DNA of 64,000 nt from RGIG8244 sp045592785. GTDB taxonomy: Bacteria; Verrucomicrobiota; Lentisphaeria; Victivallales; UBA1829. The stretch spans positions 1-64,000 of the forward strand of contig JAZNVL010000038.1 in assembly GCA_045592785.1 (NCBI GenBank). Reading direction: 5' to 3'. Each line of letters starts with the position of its first letter. Within the stretch, counting starts at the first letter, position 1. The notes under the pieces were generated by a model. That model did no database searches, was not told the DNA's origin, and saw nothing but the letters and a program-made list of their open reading frames with translations. The position numbers and the translations under genes were made by a program. This document shows, piece by piece, positions 1 to 7,523 of this stretch.

Positions 1-2
1 TT

Positions 3-719
3 TCCGCCAATACTCCGACCAAAAAAAATCAGATCGACAAACTGGGGTACACCTCTTATTACGCCAAACACTGGTTTGCCGCCATGGAAGAGCTGATGCC
101 CAATAACGGCGATTGGAAACTCAAACTCTGCCCGGCGGGGAGCAGACTTTTGAAATCCGACGGATCCGAATATTCCGGAACCCAGGAATATCTGCGCACG
201 CAGTACAGAAGCGGATATTACAATTCCAGTAATTACCAGTGGTTCCCGTACTCCATGTATCCCCAGTGGAATCATGCCCAGTTGAATTACCGCAAATTCG
301 GCGCAAAATTTCAGCAGAAATCCGAACGGGTGAAAAATCCGTCGATCCGCCTGGTCCTCATGCCCTATACCGGTATTTACAACGCTTGCAATATTCCCGG
401 TGCGGGTTCCACTGTGTACGCAGGTACATACCCTCTGGATGCACCGCCCCCGGTTGCCAACTATCGTTTCCCCGTGACCATTCTTGTGCAGTATGACTGG
501 CATCAGTGGTACAAAGCGCGCCATGCCGGTGTCAACAATATTCTGTTTCAGGATGGTCATGTGGAGTCTATGAAGGCAGATGTGCTTGCGCCCCATTACC
601 TCATGTGGAGTCAGAACAAGAATCTCTACGGGATTCCTGCGAAAGCGAATATGTTTAACATTACGGAAGCGGACAATCTTCTGAAATTCTTCACGGATCC
701 CAATCCGGCAGTACTTTGA
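3..719 (+). CDS. H-X9-DG pseudopilin-type protein, 5' end outside window
   Basis: The frame is open from the first bases of the window, so the true start and the prepilin leader lie upstream. The Met at position 84 is only an internal Met. The C-terminal part holds the H-X9-DG signature (His, nine residues, then Asp-Gly in HAGVNNILFQDG), which defines the prepilin-type processing-associated H-X9-DG domain. Such proteins are greatly expanded in Lentisphaerota and Planctomycetota. They are presumed to be processed by a prepilin peptidase and placed in the envelope; individual functions are unknown. The C-terminal half closely resembles the broken copy at 3358-3752 (QKSERV..PSIR, PYTGI, QDGH), so the two are paralogues. 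Confidence 0.85.
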   Translation, partial: SANTPTKKNQIDKLGYTSYYAKHWFAAMEELMPNNGDWKLKLCPAGSRLLKSDGSEYSGTQEYLRTQYRSGYYNSSNYQWFPYSMYPQWNHAQLNYRKFGAKFQQKSERVKNPSIRLVLMPYTGIYNACNIPGAGSTVYAGTYPLDAPPPVANYRFPVTILVQYDWHQWYKARHAGVNNILFQDGHVESMKADVLAPHYLMWSQNKNLYGIPAKANMFNITEADNLLKFFTDPNPAVL

Positions 720-743
720 AACTCATAACACGTTTCATACGAT

Positions 744-779
744 ACGAAACCGTGACGATGAATATCCGTCCGGTTTCGT
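744..779 (+). terminator. inverted repeat after the pseudopilin gene, possible terminator
   Basis: ACGAAACCG at 744-752 pairs with CGGTTTCGT at 771-779 across an 18-base loop, starting 25 bases after the stop codon at 719. No strong T-run follows, so this is either a weak terminator or an mRNA 3'-end hairpin. Confidence 0.45.
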
Positions 780-846
780 TGCATGTATTGTGAAAAGATA
801 TATTTTTTGCAATACCGGATTTTTTTTAATTTTTTCCGATTCCCTA

Positions 847-874
847 TTGACAAAACGCCTTTTTGCAATATAGT
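847..874 (+). promoter_or_regulatory. promoter of the disrupted pseudopilin gene
   Basis: TTGACA at 847-852 and TATAGT at 869-874 are separated by 16 bases, about 36 bases upstream of the ATG at 910. A good ribosome site (TGGAGGT) precedes that ATG. The promoter still looks intact and now reads into the inserted AT-rich block, antisense to the defence genes. Confidence 0.7.
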
Positions 875-909
875 TTTAAACAAACAATAGATTGACTGGA
901 GGTTACCGT

Positions 910-966
910 ATGTATAAAAAAGTAAAATTTACGCTGATCGAACTGTTGGTGAGTGCTACTTGTTAA
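910..966 (+). pseudogene. pseudopilin N-terminal stub, truncated
   Basis: The ATG at 910 opens a short frame reading M-Y-K-K-V-K-F-T-L-I-E-L-L-V. This is the class III/type IV prepilin leader and the start of the hydrophobic helix that every H-X9-DG pseudopilin carries. Right after LLV the sequence leaves the family pattern (S-A-T-C) and stops at 964-966. The usual continuation into the hydrophobic helix is missing. Base composition becomes strongly AT-rich from about 951. I read this as the 5' stub of a gene interrupted by an insertion. The matching 3' part is at about 3358-3752. Confidence 0.8.
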
Positions 967-1051
967 ATAGGTGTTTTGCCGTTATATTACCTCAAAAGAA
1001 ACTGCCTTTAATATAGCATATTTTCAGCATTTTTTCAAGTTTTTTTTATTT

Positions 1052-1092
1052 AAAAAAAAACAAGCAGAGCAACTTCTGATGAAATTGCTCTG
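1052..1092 (-). terminator. rho-independent terminator after the RloB-like gene
   Basis: CAGAGCAA at 1065-1072 pairs with TTGCTCTG at 1085-1092. Read on the minus strand the hairpin is followed by CTTG and a run of nine T (A-run at 1052-1060). It lies just past the stop of the minus-strand gene ending at 1119. Confidence 0.85.
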
Positions 1093-1118
1093 TCAAAAAA
1101 AATTAATGTGATTCTTAT

Positions 1119-1772
1119 TTAGAGTTTGCAAGCAATCAATATTTTTTCTACAATCCGCCAAATTTCTAAAGATGGATTTTCAGTGTAATACTCAAAACCT
1201 TTATATTGTCGGGGATGAGCTTGGTTGTCCTTGAGTGTTTTCATAATATTTTTTGCTCTTTGGACAGCGTCCTTTACATCACCAAGAGTAAGTTTGCTCA
1301 AACAACGCTTGAAGTTGTCTTCATGCTTATATTGATGCATGTTTTCAAATTGCTCGTCGTAAGCTCGATTGATGTCAGACAGATATTGTCTTCGATGACT
1401 TTTCGGACCATTACAGTTTCTCTTGTGAAGAACAATCCATAAATCAAAAGCCAAGTTGCTGTATCCAAAGAAATACTTTACTTGCTTGTTTCTTTGTGCC
1501 TCTTTCATTTTGTCCATTGTTTTTATGAATTGCTCAGTATGAACATCTTCATCACTTTCATAATCAGACAAATGCCAAATTTCTGTTTTGTTGATAAAAG
1601 TCATACCACGAACGCGCTTAACTGGATTCTTCTCAATTTTTATATCAAAAAGAACTTCATAAGCAGCTGCGTCATTCTTATTAATTTCAGCATTCAACCA
1701 TTCCAAATACCATTGTTCAGTTTCGCCTTCAACGCTGAAAAAATACTTTTGCTTTAGTTTACGTTCTCCCAT
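1119..1772 (-). CDS. RloB/AbiLii-like protein with TOPRIM-like motif
   Basis: A 217-residue protein. Near the N-terminus it carries F-F-S-V-E-G-E-T-E-Q-W-Y, the conserved E-G-x-T-E motif of RloB-family proteins, which resembles the acidic motif of TOPRIM nucleases. Further acidic residues (SDYESDED) follow around residue 90. RloB proteins are known as partners of AAA ATPases in RloA/RloB pairs and in the AbiL abortive-infection system. A role in phage defence, probably as the nucleic-acid-targeting effector, is inferred from this. It is translationally close to the upstream ATPase: that gene stops at 1776, and GGAGG sits 8 bases before this ATG. A terminator follows. AT-rich composition marks it as acquired. 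Confidence 0.75.
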   Translation of the reverse strand: MGERKLKQKYFFSVEGETEQWYLEWLNAEINKNDAAAYEVLFDIKIEKNPVKRVRGMTFINKTEIWHLSDYESDEDVHTEQFIKTMDKMKEAQRNKQVKYFFGYSNLAFDLWIVLHKRNCNGPKSHRRQYLSDINRAYDEQFENMHQYKHEDNFKRCLSKLTLGDVKDAVQRAKNIMKTLKDNQAHPRQYKGFEYYTENPSLEIWRIVEKILIACKL

Positions 1773-1775
1773 GAT

Positions 1776-3098
1776 TTATTCCTCCGATTTTGATAAAATT
1801 TCTTCAAATATCGGCGAAAAATCAATATCGCGTAAAGCACCGTACCTGCTAACAAAATAGTTTTTCATGTAGTCTTCGTGCTTTCTAACACCTTTTTCTC
1901 CTGCTGTACCAAAATCAGAAAGAGAGTATAAGACACTCTCGTGAGAAACTTCATCACGTTCAACAAATTTTATCTCATCTCTTCTGAAAAGATTTGAGTT
2001 GAGAAAAATTGGATTATGCGTATTAAATACCAATTGAGCCTGATTTTTATTTATACCATCATTATGGAATATATTGATTATATTCATTAACGCCATAGGG
2101 TGGATAGATGCATCAAACTCATCAACAATCAATGTTCCTCCTGTCAAAAGTGCCCGAATCACAATAGGAAACATATTCACAAAACGTAATGTGCCAAATG
2201 ATTCAAATATTTCAGCTAAAACAGCTTTATGTTTATGATTTTTCACTTTTCTGAAAATAGAAAATAATTTTGCTTTGGCATCTTCTCCTTCAACAACATA
2301 GCCAATCGCATTTGAGCTGATCCCAAATAACTTCGCAGCTTCATTGGTCGTTTTTTCTATGTAAAACGTATTCTTTTGCGGATCAGAAAAACGTCTGAGC
2401 AATTGCATCGAATCTGCTCTATAAATAACCATAAATTTTTGTGCGAACCAGTCTGTTATGAGATTTGCAATATCTTGCGAAAAAATAAGCTTGAACCCAT
2501 TTGTCAAAAACAACTCTTGCGGACTTAAACTTTTCAGCGCAATATTTTTCAAATTTTCCACATCTAATGCTATTGGCCAGGAATGAAACGGAGATTTAAA
2601 TGACTCATTTATTTTTAATGAGTCGTTCCTGAGAAATACCAATTTTTCGTTAAACCACAGAGCTTCCTCCAAAATTTTCCTGGAATATTCCTCATCCAGG
2701 AAAGCCCCCAAATCCAATTTCAAAGAATATTGAATCCTAATTCCTTTTTCAATGAAATCAATATAAAATTTGACGGGTTTTGATTCTTGCGACTCGTGAT
2801 TGGGAATCAATTCCAATGATGAGGCAGCGACATTAGGCGTAATATCGGAAGTGCTGTTACGGATATTTCCTCTTGAGACAATTGCTTGAAAAGTATCCAT
2901 AGCTCCAATGATATTTGTTTTACCAGCAGCATTGGGACCATAAATAACAGCGGAACATATCCCTTTTACATTTTTGACTGTCTTGGGAGGGATAAGTAAG
3001 CTGTAATCCAATCCTTTCTGTTTGGGCGCAGCCAGCATTGAAAAATTTACTTCATCAACAAAAGATTTGAAATTTTCAGTTTTAAATTCCAAAAGCAT
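1776..3098 (-). CDS. AAA family ATPase, RloA/AbiLi-like
   Basis: A 440-residue SMC/ABC-type AAA ATPase. It starts with the usual LLEFKTENFKSF strand, has a Walker A motif GPNAAGKT at about residues 54-61, and a Walker B with catalytic acid LIVDEFDASIHP in the C-terminal half. This is the layout of AAA_15/AAA_21 proteins such as RloA and AbiLi. In such pairs the ATPase is thought to sense infection and license the partner effector, here the RloB-like protein encoded 4 bases downstream. A consensus promoter (3140-3168) and a GAGGT ribosome site precede it. Both key motifs look intact, so the module may be functional. An OLD-type or PtuA-like assignment is less likely because the partner is RloB-like rather than UvrD or HNH. 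Confidence 0.8.
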   Translation of the reverse strand: MLLEFKTENFKSFVDEVNFSMLAAPKQKGLDYSLLIPPKTVKNVKGICSAVIYGPNAAGKTNIIGAMDTFQAIVSRGNIRNSTSDITPNVAASSLELIPNHESQESKPVKFYIDFIEKGIRIQYSLKLDLGAFLDEEYSRKILEEALWFNEKLVFLRNDSLKINESFKSPFHSWPIALDVENLKNIALKSLSPQELFLTNGFKLIFSQDIANLITDWFAQKFMVIYRADSMQLLRRFSDPQKNTFYIEKTTNEAAKLFGISSNAIGYVVEGEDAKAKLFSIFRKVKNHKHKAVLAEIFESFGTLRFVNMFPIVIRALLTGGTLIVDEFDASIHPMALMNIINIFHNDGINKNQAQLVFNTHNPIFLNSNLFRRDEIKFVERDEVSHESVLYSLSDFGTAGEKGVRKHEDYMKNYFVSRYGALRDIDFSPIFEEILSKSEE

Positions 3099-3139
3099 AA
3101 TAAACCTCTGTTTTGCAGATTTCTTCCAGCATCAACAAC

Positions 3140-3168
3140 AATATACTACAATAACAGCTAATTGTCAA
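3140..3168 (-). promoter_or_regulatory. consensus sigma-70 promoter of the defence module
   Basis: On the minus strand TTGACA (3163-3168) and TATATT (3140-3145) are separated by exactly 17 bases, about 42 bases upstream of the ATPase start at 3098. This is the closest match to the bacterial consensus in the window. Confidence 0.8.
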
Positions 3169-3178
3169 CTTGATTTTG

Positions 3179-3232
3179 AAAAAAAAATGCAAAATCCAGC
3201 CAATTATCTAAAATAAATAAGAGGCTGGATTT
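3179..3232 (-). terminator. rho-independent terminator upstream of the defence module
   Basis: A perfect 10-base inverted repeat (AAATCCAGCC at 3192-3201, GGCTGGATTT at 3223-3232) is followed on the minus strand by a T-run (A-run at 3179-3187). It lies 10 bases past the stop of the truncated minus-strand ORF at 3242, so it ended transcription of that gene before the ATPase promoter. Confidence 0.85.
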
Positions 3233-3241
3233 CTGTTTCGT

Positions 3242-3345
3242 TTATTGTTTTACATTGAGATTTGTCAAAATAGCGATGTCGATTTTGGTTTTTGCAAGAA
3301 GATTTTTTATTTGGGTAATTGCTGCTTCGTCCTTAACTCTTTCAT
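3242..3345 (-). pseudogene. 3' remnant of an unknown minus-strand gene
   Basis: On the minus strand the last roughly 33 codons before the stop at 3242 read as a plausible hydrophilic helix and tail (ERVKDEAAITQIKNLLAK, then a short strand ending NVKQ). They are followed at once by a rho-independent terminator. Further upstream the reading frame runs into pilin DNA, so only the 3' end of the gene came with the insert. The family is not recognised. This is the edge of the acquired segment. Confidence 0.5.
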
Positions 3346-3357
3346 GAACAGACAACC

Positions 3358-3752
3358 CGCAGCCCAGAAATCGGAACGGGTGAACAAACCTTCCATCCGT
3401 GCGATCTGCATCCCGTATACGGGAATTTGGAACAATGTGCGGATCCCCGGCTCCGGCAGTACAATCTATGCTTATCAGGGGGGATGCCAACCTTTCTCCG
3501 CCGCCGGATCCTTACAAATATAGTGGCAAGGATAGAACCGGTTTGATCTATGACTGGACTCAATGGGTCAATGCGCGGCACGGCAAGACCAATAACGTGC
3601 TGTTCCAGGATGGTCATGCGGAAGCACTCAATCCCACGATCATGTGCGCACATTTTATTTCCTGGTCTTATCCGGTGGAACGTCACTGGAGATGGTCAAA
3701 CAAGTTCGCTGCAAAAGAAGAAAACATGTTCCACTTCATGTTGACCAGATAA
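3358..3752 (+). pseudogene. H-X9-DG pseudopilin 3' fragment with frameshift
   Basis: This region encodes the C-terminal half of a pseudopilin closely similar to the one ending at 719. It reads QKSERV..PSIR, IPYTGI and GSGSTIYA in one frame, then continues in another frame with PPPDPYKYSG and the H-X9-DG signature (HGKTNNVLFQDG) to the stop at 3750-3752. The frame changes at a run of six G at 3478-3483. Removing one G restores a continuous frame. With the stub at 910-966 it makes up the two ends of one disrupted gene; the middle is missing. It has no start of its own and is taken as non-functional. Confidence 0.75.
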
Positions 3753-3755
3753 TTC

Positions 3756-5774
3756 TTACGGCGTGATTTCCATTTCAAACGGGTGCGCAGGCAGCCCTTC
3801 GGAGTTATACAGACTCATCACTTCCATGGGGTTTGCACTCCAGGCGTAACGCACCCGGCAGGCTTCCGGACAGTCTTCCGCCGTCAGGATCACGCTCTTC
3901 CCTTCGATCCTTCCCTGCGCGGGCACTGCTTTCCCTTTCCGGTCAACAAGATAGAATCCGGTGAGTTCGCCGTTTTTCGCGGTGAGCCCCCCGGCACAAT
4001 GATCGAACGTCAGGCGCAGTACGCCTTGTCCTTCCCGGGTGACTTTCCGGATATCGGGGGATGAACCCTGTACGCCCGGCACGTTGTAAACGTGTTCCAA
4101 CGCCCATTTCGCCATCCGGGTCCCCACGGTGAGCTTATCGGCGGGGTGAATATCTTTGGCATCGCCCACATCCACGGCGGAGATGAGACCGCATCCCGGG
4201 ACGTTTGCGGCGGTCTTGCGCTGTTGTTCCCGGAGTTCCGCCCAGGGGGAGTCCGGTGTATGATCGCAAGCCTCGGTATACCCGGCAAGACAGGTCTGGA
4301 TGAAGGGGAGTTCCCCCTGTCCGAACCGGTAACGCCAATCCCGGATCATGGTGGAAAGCAGACGGGAATACCGTTGGGCACTTTCCATGGAGTCGGCATT
4401 GCTTTCGCCCTGATACCAGATGATCCCTTTGAAGGAGAACGGGATCAGCGGCAGGATCATGGATTCAAACAGGATGCCGTAACTGTTGGCAAAATGGGGC
4501 CCCATTTCCGGACTCACGCCGCAACCCGGCAGATCGTAATGGAATTCCACTTCCATCTGTCCCCGGCAGGCGCCGTTGAAGAAGATCTTTTCCCCCGTTT
4601 CTTTGCACAACAGATAATACTGACTGCCGTCTCCGTTGCATCCGCCGCCGTACAGAAAGGAATACGCCCGGACTGCCACCATATTGCGTCCGGCTTTCAC
4701 CAGATCGCCCCGGACATCATAACAGCGCGGCGTTGCCCAGCATGAGAGATCGAATCCGCTCCCGGTGTGCCCGACTTCCGTTCCGTTGAAGAAGGTGGTA
4801 TCCTGTTTATCCACACCGCCCAGATGCAGTTCCAGATCTTTGCCCGCCCAGGATTCCGGCAGTTCCACGGCACGACGGGTCCAGAATACGCCGGATCCGC
4901 CCAGGTTCCGCTGTACCCAGTCTCCGGGCATGGTGAAAGGATACCATTTGCTGTCATCGAAATCGATGTCCGCCCATCCCTGCGGGGAACCGGCATCCGG
5001 CGGATTGAGGGTGCAATGATGTTCGAGCATATACTCTGTGGAGAGTGTGGCTGCATTTGACATGGGGGAAACATCATCGATCATGGTCCAGCGTTCCGGG
5101 GCGGCAACGGCTTCCTGATAGATCAGAACTTTCTCCCGGAATTCCGGATCGTTCAGCAGGGCTTCGTGACTGATCCAGGCTTCCACAATGGTCCCGCCCC
5201 AGGCACTCAACACGATCCCCACGGGGACTTCCAGCGATTTATTCAGTGCATCGGCAAAGAAGACGCCCACCGAACTCATGAACTCATACGCCGCCTGTTC
5301 CGAGGCATCCGACCAGCGCGCCCCGTATTTGGAGGTATCCTCTTGCGCAAACTTGTTGACGGAACGGGCGATCTGACTTTCCCGGGTCCCGGTGGCTTTC
5401 GCGGGAACCGTGAACATGCGGACACGTCCCGGCGCGGGCAGGGTGAATGTCTGCCGCCGTTCTTTATTGAGCCAGGTCTGACTGAACGCCATATTGGATT
5501 GTCCGGAAGCCAACCAGACTTCTCCCACATAAATATCCTGTACGAGCGCATGATCGCCTGTCGTGATATTGGTCACTTCCAGTTCGAACGGCCCCCCGGC
5601 TTCGAAGGGAGACATCCGGATGAGGAAATATCCGTTTGCGCCAGCCATACCGAAGAATTGTTTCCCCCGGAAGGAGACCATGACTTTGGAATCGGGATCG
5701 GTCCAGCCGAAAACGGGGATCAACTTACGCCGCTGCAGGACGGCACCGTCAGAAAAAAGAGAATGAAGTTTCAT
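3756..5774 (-). CDS. sialate O-acetylesterase family protein (SGNH hydrolase)
   Basis: A 672-residue carbohydrate esterase. Known members remove O-acetyl groups from sialic acids or other acetylated glycans. The SGNH block I motif GQSNM places the nucleophile Ser near residue 93. The C-terminal DIHPADK holds the Asp/His pair, and WYQGESNA is the block typical of this family. A beta-sandwich-like insertion lies in the middle third. The ATG at 5774 is chosen because a promoter (5810-5838) would place a TTG start at 5807 upstream of the transcript. GAAGGG also lies before the ATG. No clear signal peptide remains with this start, so the location may be cytoplasmic. It suggests use of mucin or plant acetylated glycans. 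Confidence 0.85.
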   Translation of the reverse strand: MKLHSLFSDGAVLQRRKLIPVFGWTDPDSKVMVSFRGKQFFGMAGANGYFLIRMSPFEAGGPFELEVTNITTGDHALVQDIYVGEVWLASGQSNMAFSQTWLNKERRQTFTLPAPGRVRMFTVPAKATGTRESQIARSVNKFAQEDTSKYGARWSDASEQAAYEFMSSVGVFFADALNKSLEVPVGIVLSAWGGTIVEAWISHEALLNDPEFREKVLIYQEAVAAPERWTMIDDVSPMSNAATLSTEYMLEHHCTLNPPDAGSPQGWADIDFDDSKWYPFTMPGDWVQRNLGGSGVFWTRRAVELPESWAGKDLELHLGGVDKQDTTFFNGTEVGHTGSGFDLSCWATPRCYDVRGDLVKAGRNMVAVRAYSFLYGGGCNGDGSQYYLLCKETGEKIFFNGACRGQMEVEFHYDLPGCGVSPEMGPHFANSYGILFESMILPLIPFSFKGIIWYQGESNADSMESAQRYSRLLSTMIRDWRYRFGQGELPFIQTCLAGYTEACDHTPDSPWAELREQQRKTAANVPGCGLISAVDVGDAKDIHPADKLTVGTRMAKWALEHVYNVPGVQGSSPDIRKVTREGQGVLRLTFDHCAGGLTAKNGELTGFYLVDRKGKAVPAQGRIEGKSVILTAEDCPEACRVRYAWSANPMEVMSLYNSEGLPAHPFEMEITP

Positions 5775-5809
5775 CGCAAATACCCTTCGAAAGAAAACTG
5801 TTTTCAAGT

Positions 5810-5838
5810 AATATATAACGGACGGAAAAGAAAATCAA
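5810..5838 (-). promoter_or_regulatory. promoter of the sialate O-acetylesterase gene
   Basis: On the minus strand TTGATT (5833-5838), a 17-base spacer and TATATT (5810-5815). The implied transcript start near 5803 excludes translation starts upstream of it. Confidence 0.7.
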
Positions 5839-5858
5839 ATATTTTTTCTCTTTTTGAC

Positions 5859-5887
5859 TTGATTTTTTCCTTCTTATGACGTATAAT
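5859..5887 (+). promoter_or_regulatory. promoter of the secreted hypothetical protein gene
   Basis: TTGATT at 5859-5864 and a perfect TATAAT at 5882-5887 with a 17-base spacer, about 49 bases before the ATG at 5936. It is arranged divergently with the esterase promoter. Confidence 0.75.
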
Positions 5888-5935
5888 AAACGGGTATTGA
5901 TGTAATCTACGAATCTTAATAAAGGAATCCGCACC

Positions 5936-6493
5936 ATGAAACACAAATTGATCCTGTTCCTGACCGCTTTGTTCATCTTTTCCTCCGGCGCACTTCACGC
6001 GCAATGGACGGATAAACTTACACTCTATCTGCCCAACCGGGTCATGGACCTGCTGGATACCTTCACGCTCAATATCGGCGGCGGTCCCACGCTCCATGCC
6101 GAACTTTACGCCACCCATGCCTGTCAGGTCGGCGGCGGACTGGGCTACACGTTCCAGTTGATGAAAGACCACAACCGTCAATACGGCTGGGCGGCGCAGA
6201 ACGGGTACGGTACTTATCTCCCCGGCATGGTCAAGGAAGATATCGAACGGAAGCCCACTTCCATGTTCGTTTCTGACTTCTGGCAGAACGTGCAGGGTGT
6301 TCCCGCGCCCGCGGATCCCATTTACGATCCCCGTACCGGAGCCCGTGACTATTGGGAATTCGGCGGATCGCTGGGCGCTGTTGTTCTGGATGTGACGGTC
6401 AGTGTGCATCCCGTGGAACTGCTGGATGCGTTCCTGGGATTCTTCTTTATCGATATCCGCAACGACGACCTCACATTCGAAAACTTCCAGTAA
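5936..6493 (+). CDS. secreted hypothetical protein
   Basis: A 185-residue protein with a clear signal peptide: positively charged MKHK, a hydrophobic core to about residue 18, and a cleavage-like site at LHA/Q. The mature part begins WTDKLTLYLPNRVMDLLDTF and is rich in Gly and aromatic residues, with alternating beta-like stretches (GGGLGYTFQL, FGGSLGAVVLDVTV). It has a closing segment HPVELLDAFLGFFFIDIRNDD. This suggests a small beta-rich periplasmic or outer-membrane-associated protein. It resembles a family of conserved envelope proteins of PVC bacteria, but I cannot name a function. Transcribed alone from the promoter at 5859-5887; RBS AAAGGA. Confidence 0.75.
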   Translation: MKHKLILFLTALFIFSSGALHAQWTDKLTLYLPNRVMDLLDTFTLNIGGGPTLHAELYATHACQVGGGLGYTFQLMKDHNRQYGWAAQNGYGTYLPGMVKEDIERKPTSMFVSDFWQNVQGVPAPADPIYDPRTGARDYWEFGGSLGAVVLDVTVSVHPVELLDAFLGFFFIDIRNDDLTFENFQ

Positions 6494-6609
6494 ACACTGG
6501 CGGTCCGATCCCGGACTGTTATCGTCCGTTGCGGTCCGTTGTTGTCGGTTTTCCTGAAAAATTGCGAAAAAAAAGGGGGAAAACGGGCAAAATTTTTCCG
6601 TGGCAAGGG

Positions 6610-6637
6610 TTGATTTTTTCTTTTTATATGCTATGGT
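6610..6637 (+). promoter_or_regulatory. probable promoter of the Nudix-dnaE operon
   Basis: TTGATT at 6610-6615 and TATGGT at 6632-6637 with a 16-base spacer, 36 bases before the ATG at 6673. The -10 is weaker than in the other promoters of this window. Confidence 0.5.
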
Positions 6638-6672
6638 ACGGGAGAGAAAAATCACAGCGGAAGGATCCCACA

Positions 6673-7242
6673 ATGGTGTATCAGGAAAAAGAACCGGAAA
6701 AATGGCAGTCCCTTGCCGCGCCCTCTGTTTTGATGGAAACGGTGGTGGGCAGGATCTGCTCGGAACGGTTCCGTTGTCTGCGGACAGGCGCGGAAGGCGA
6801 TTTTATTTTCTTCGACCTGAAGAACTGGGTGGTGGTCCTTGCGGAAACCCCGGATGGCAAACTTCTGGTGGTCCGTCAGTTCCGTCATGGAGCCCGGACG
6901 ATGCAATGGGAGATCCCCGGCGGCTGTATCGATGCGGGGGAAACGGATCCGGCACAGGCAGGGATCCGGGAACTTCTGGAAGAGACGGGGTACGCGGGGG
7001 AAGATGCCCGTGTGATCGGGGACATCTGCCCGAATCCTGCGTTGCAGTCCAACCGCTGTTACACGGTTCTGGTGCGGAATGTGCGGAAAGTCTCTGCGCC
7101 TGCGCTGGAAGATACGGAAGACATCGAAACGTTTGCCATGACCCCGGGGGAGATCCTGGGAATGATCCGCCGTGGTGAATTTGAGCATGGGATCATGTTG
7201 GATTCCATATTGTTTTACTTACTGGAGAAGGAGATGATTTGA
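6673..7242 (+). CDS. Nudix hydrolase, ADP-ribose pyrophosphatase-like
   Basis: A 189-residue protein with a Nudix box (GCIDAGE.....RELLEETG) at about residues 93-115; the E-to-REL spacing is one residue longer than the textbook pattern. N- and C-terminal parts match the ADP-ribose/sugar-nucleotide pyrophosphatase branch: beta-strand region VVRQFRHG before the box and EDIETFAMTPGEI after it. The likely reaction is hydrolysis of ADP-ribose to AMP and ribose 5-phosphate; the substrate is inferred. The start at 6673 has GGAAGGA upstream; the frame is open further upstream but reads through non-coding sequence. It heads a run with the 88-residue protein, dnaE and a secreted protein, with gaps of 1-13 bases. 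Confidence 0.85.
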   Translation: MVYQEKEPEKWQSLAAPSVLMETVVGRICSERFRCLRTGAEGDFIFFDLKNWVVVLAETPDGKLLVVRQFRHGARTMQWEIPGGCIDAGETDPAQAGIRELLEETGYAGEDARVIGDICPNPALQSNRCYTVLVRNVRKVSAPALEDTEDIETFAMTPGEILGMIRRGEFEHGIMLDSILFYLLEKEMI

Positions 7243-7243
7243 G

Positions 7244-7510
7244 ATGAAGAGTGCATACGAACTGGCATTGGAACGCAGCGGCGGGGCATTGCAGCAGATA
7301 TCCGAAGCGAAGAAAGCGGAACTGGAAGAACTGGATATACTGTGCCGGTCCAAAGTTGCGGAAGCCGAGATCACCGCGGAAAACAAACTCAAAAACCTGA
7401 CCGATCCCGTTCAGATCCTGGAAATGAAAGAGGCTCTTGCCAATGAGATCCGCTCCATCCGTGACCGGTATGAATCCAAAAAGGAAGCCGTTCGCAAACG
7501 GCAGGATTGA
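7244..7510 (+). CDS. small coiled-coil protein
   Basis: An 88-residue charged protein, almost wholly helical and coiled-coil in pattern (ISEAKKAELEELDIL, EIRSIRDRYESKKEAVRKRQ), with no Cys pairs and no membrane segment. It starts 2 bases after the stop of the Nudix gene and ends 13 bases before dnaE, so it is co-transcribed with both. Family not recognised. Size and charge would suit a nucleoid, chaperone-like or adaptor role, but that is speculation. Confidence 0.7.
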   Translation: MKSAYELALERSGGALQQISEAKKAELEELDILCRSKVAEAEITAENKLKNLTDPVQILEMKEALANEIRSIRDRYESKKEAVRKRQD

Positions 7511-7523
7511 GTGAGGTCTTACG

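Larger units (their letters stand above)
951..3345. mobile_element. AT-rich acquired insert carrying a two-gene defence module
   Basis: Between the pilin stub and the pilin 3' fragment lies a block of about 2.4 kb that is visibly more AT-rich than the flanking genes. It holds, all on the minus strand, the tail of an unknown ORF, a terminator, a consensus promoter, an AAA ATPase gene, an RloB-like gene and a second terminator. No transposase, integrase or clear target-site duplication is visible. The pilin fragments do not abut: the middle of the gene is absent. This suggests recombination with deletion rather than clean transposition. The boundaries are estimates from composition and protein similarity. 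Confidence 0.65.

Noticed and set aside
951..3360. Insertion sequence with terminal inverted repeats around the defence module
   Set aside because: No transposase gene, no terminal inverted repeats and no clear target duplication could be found at the two junctions.
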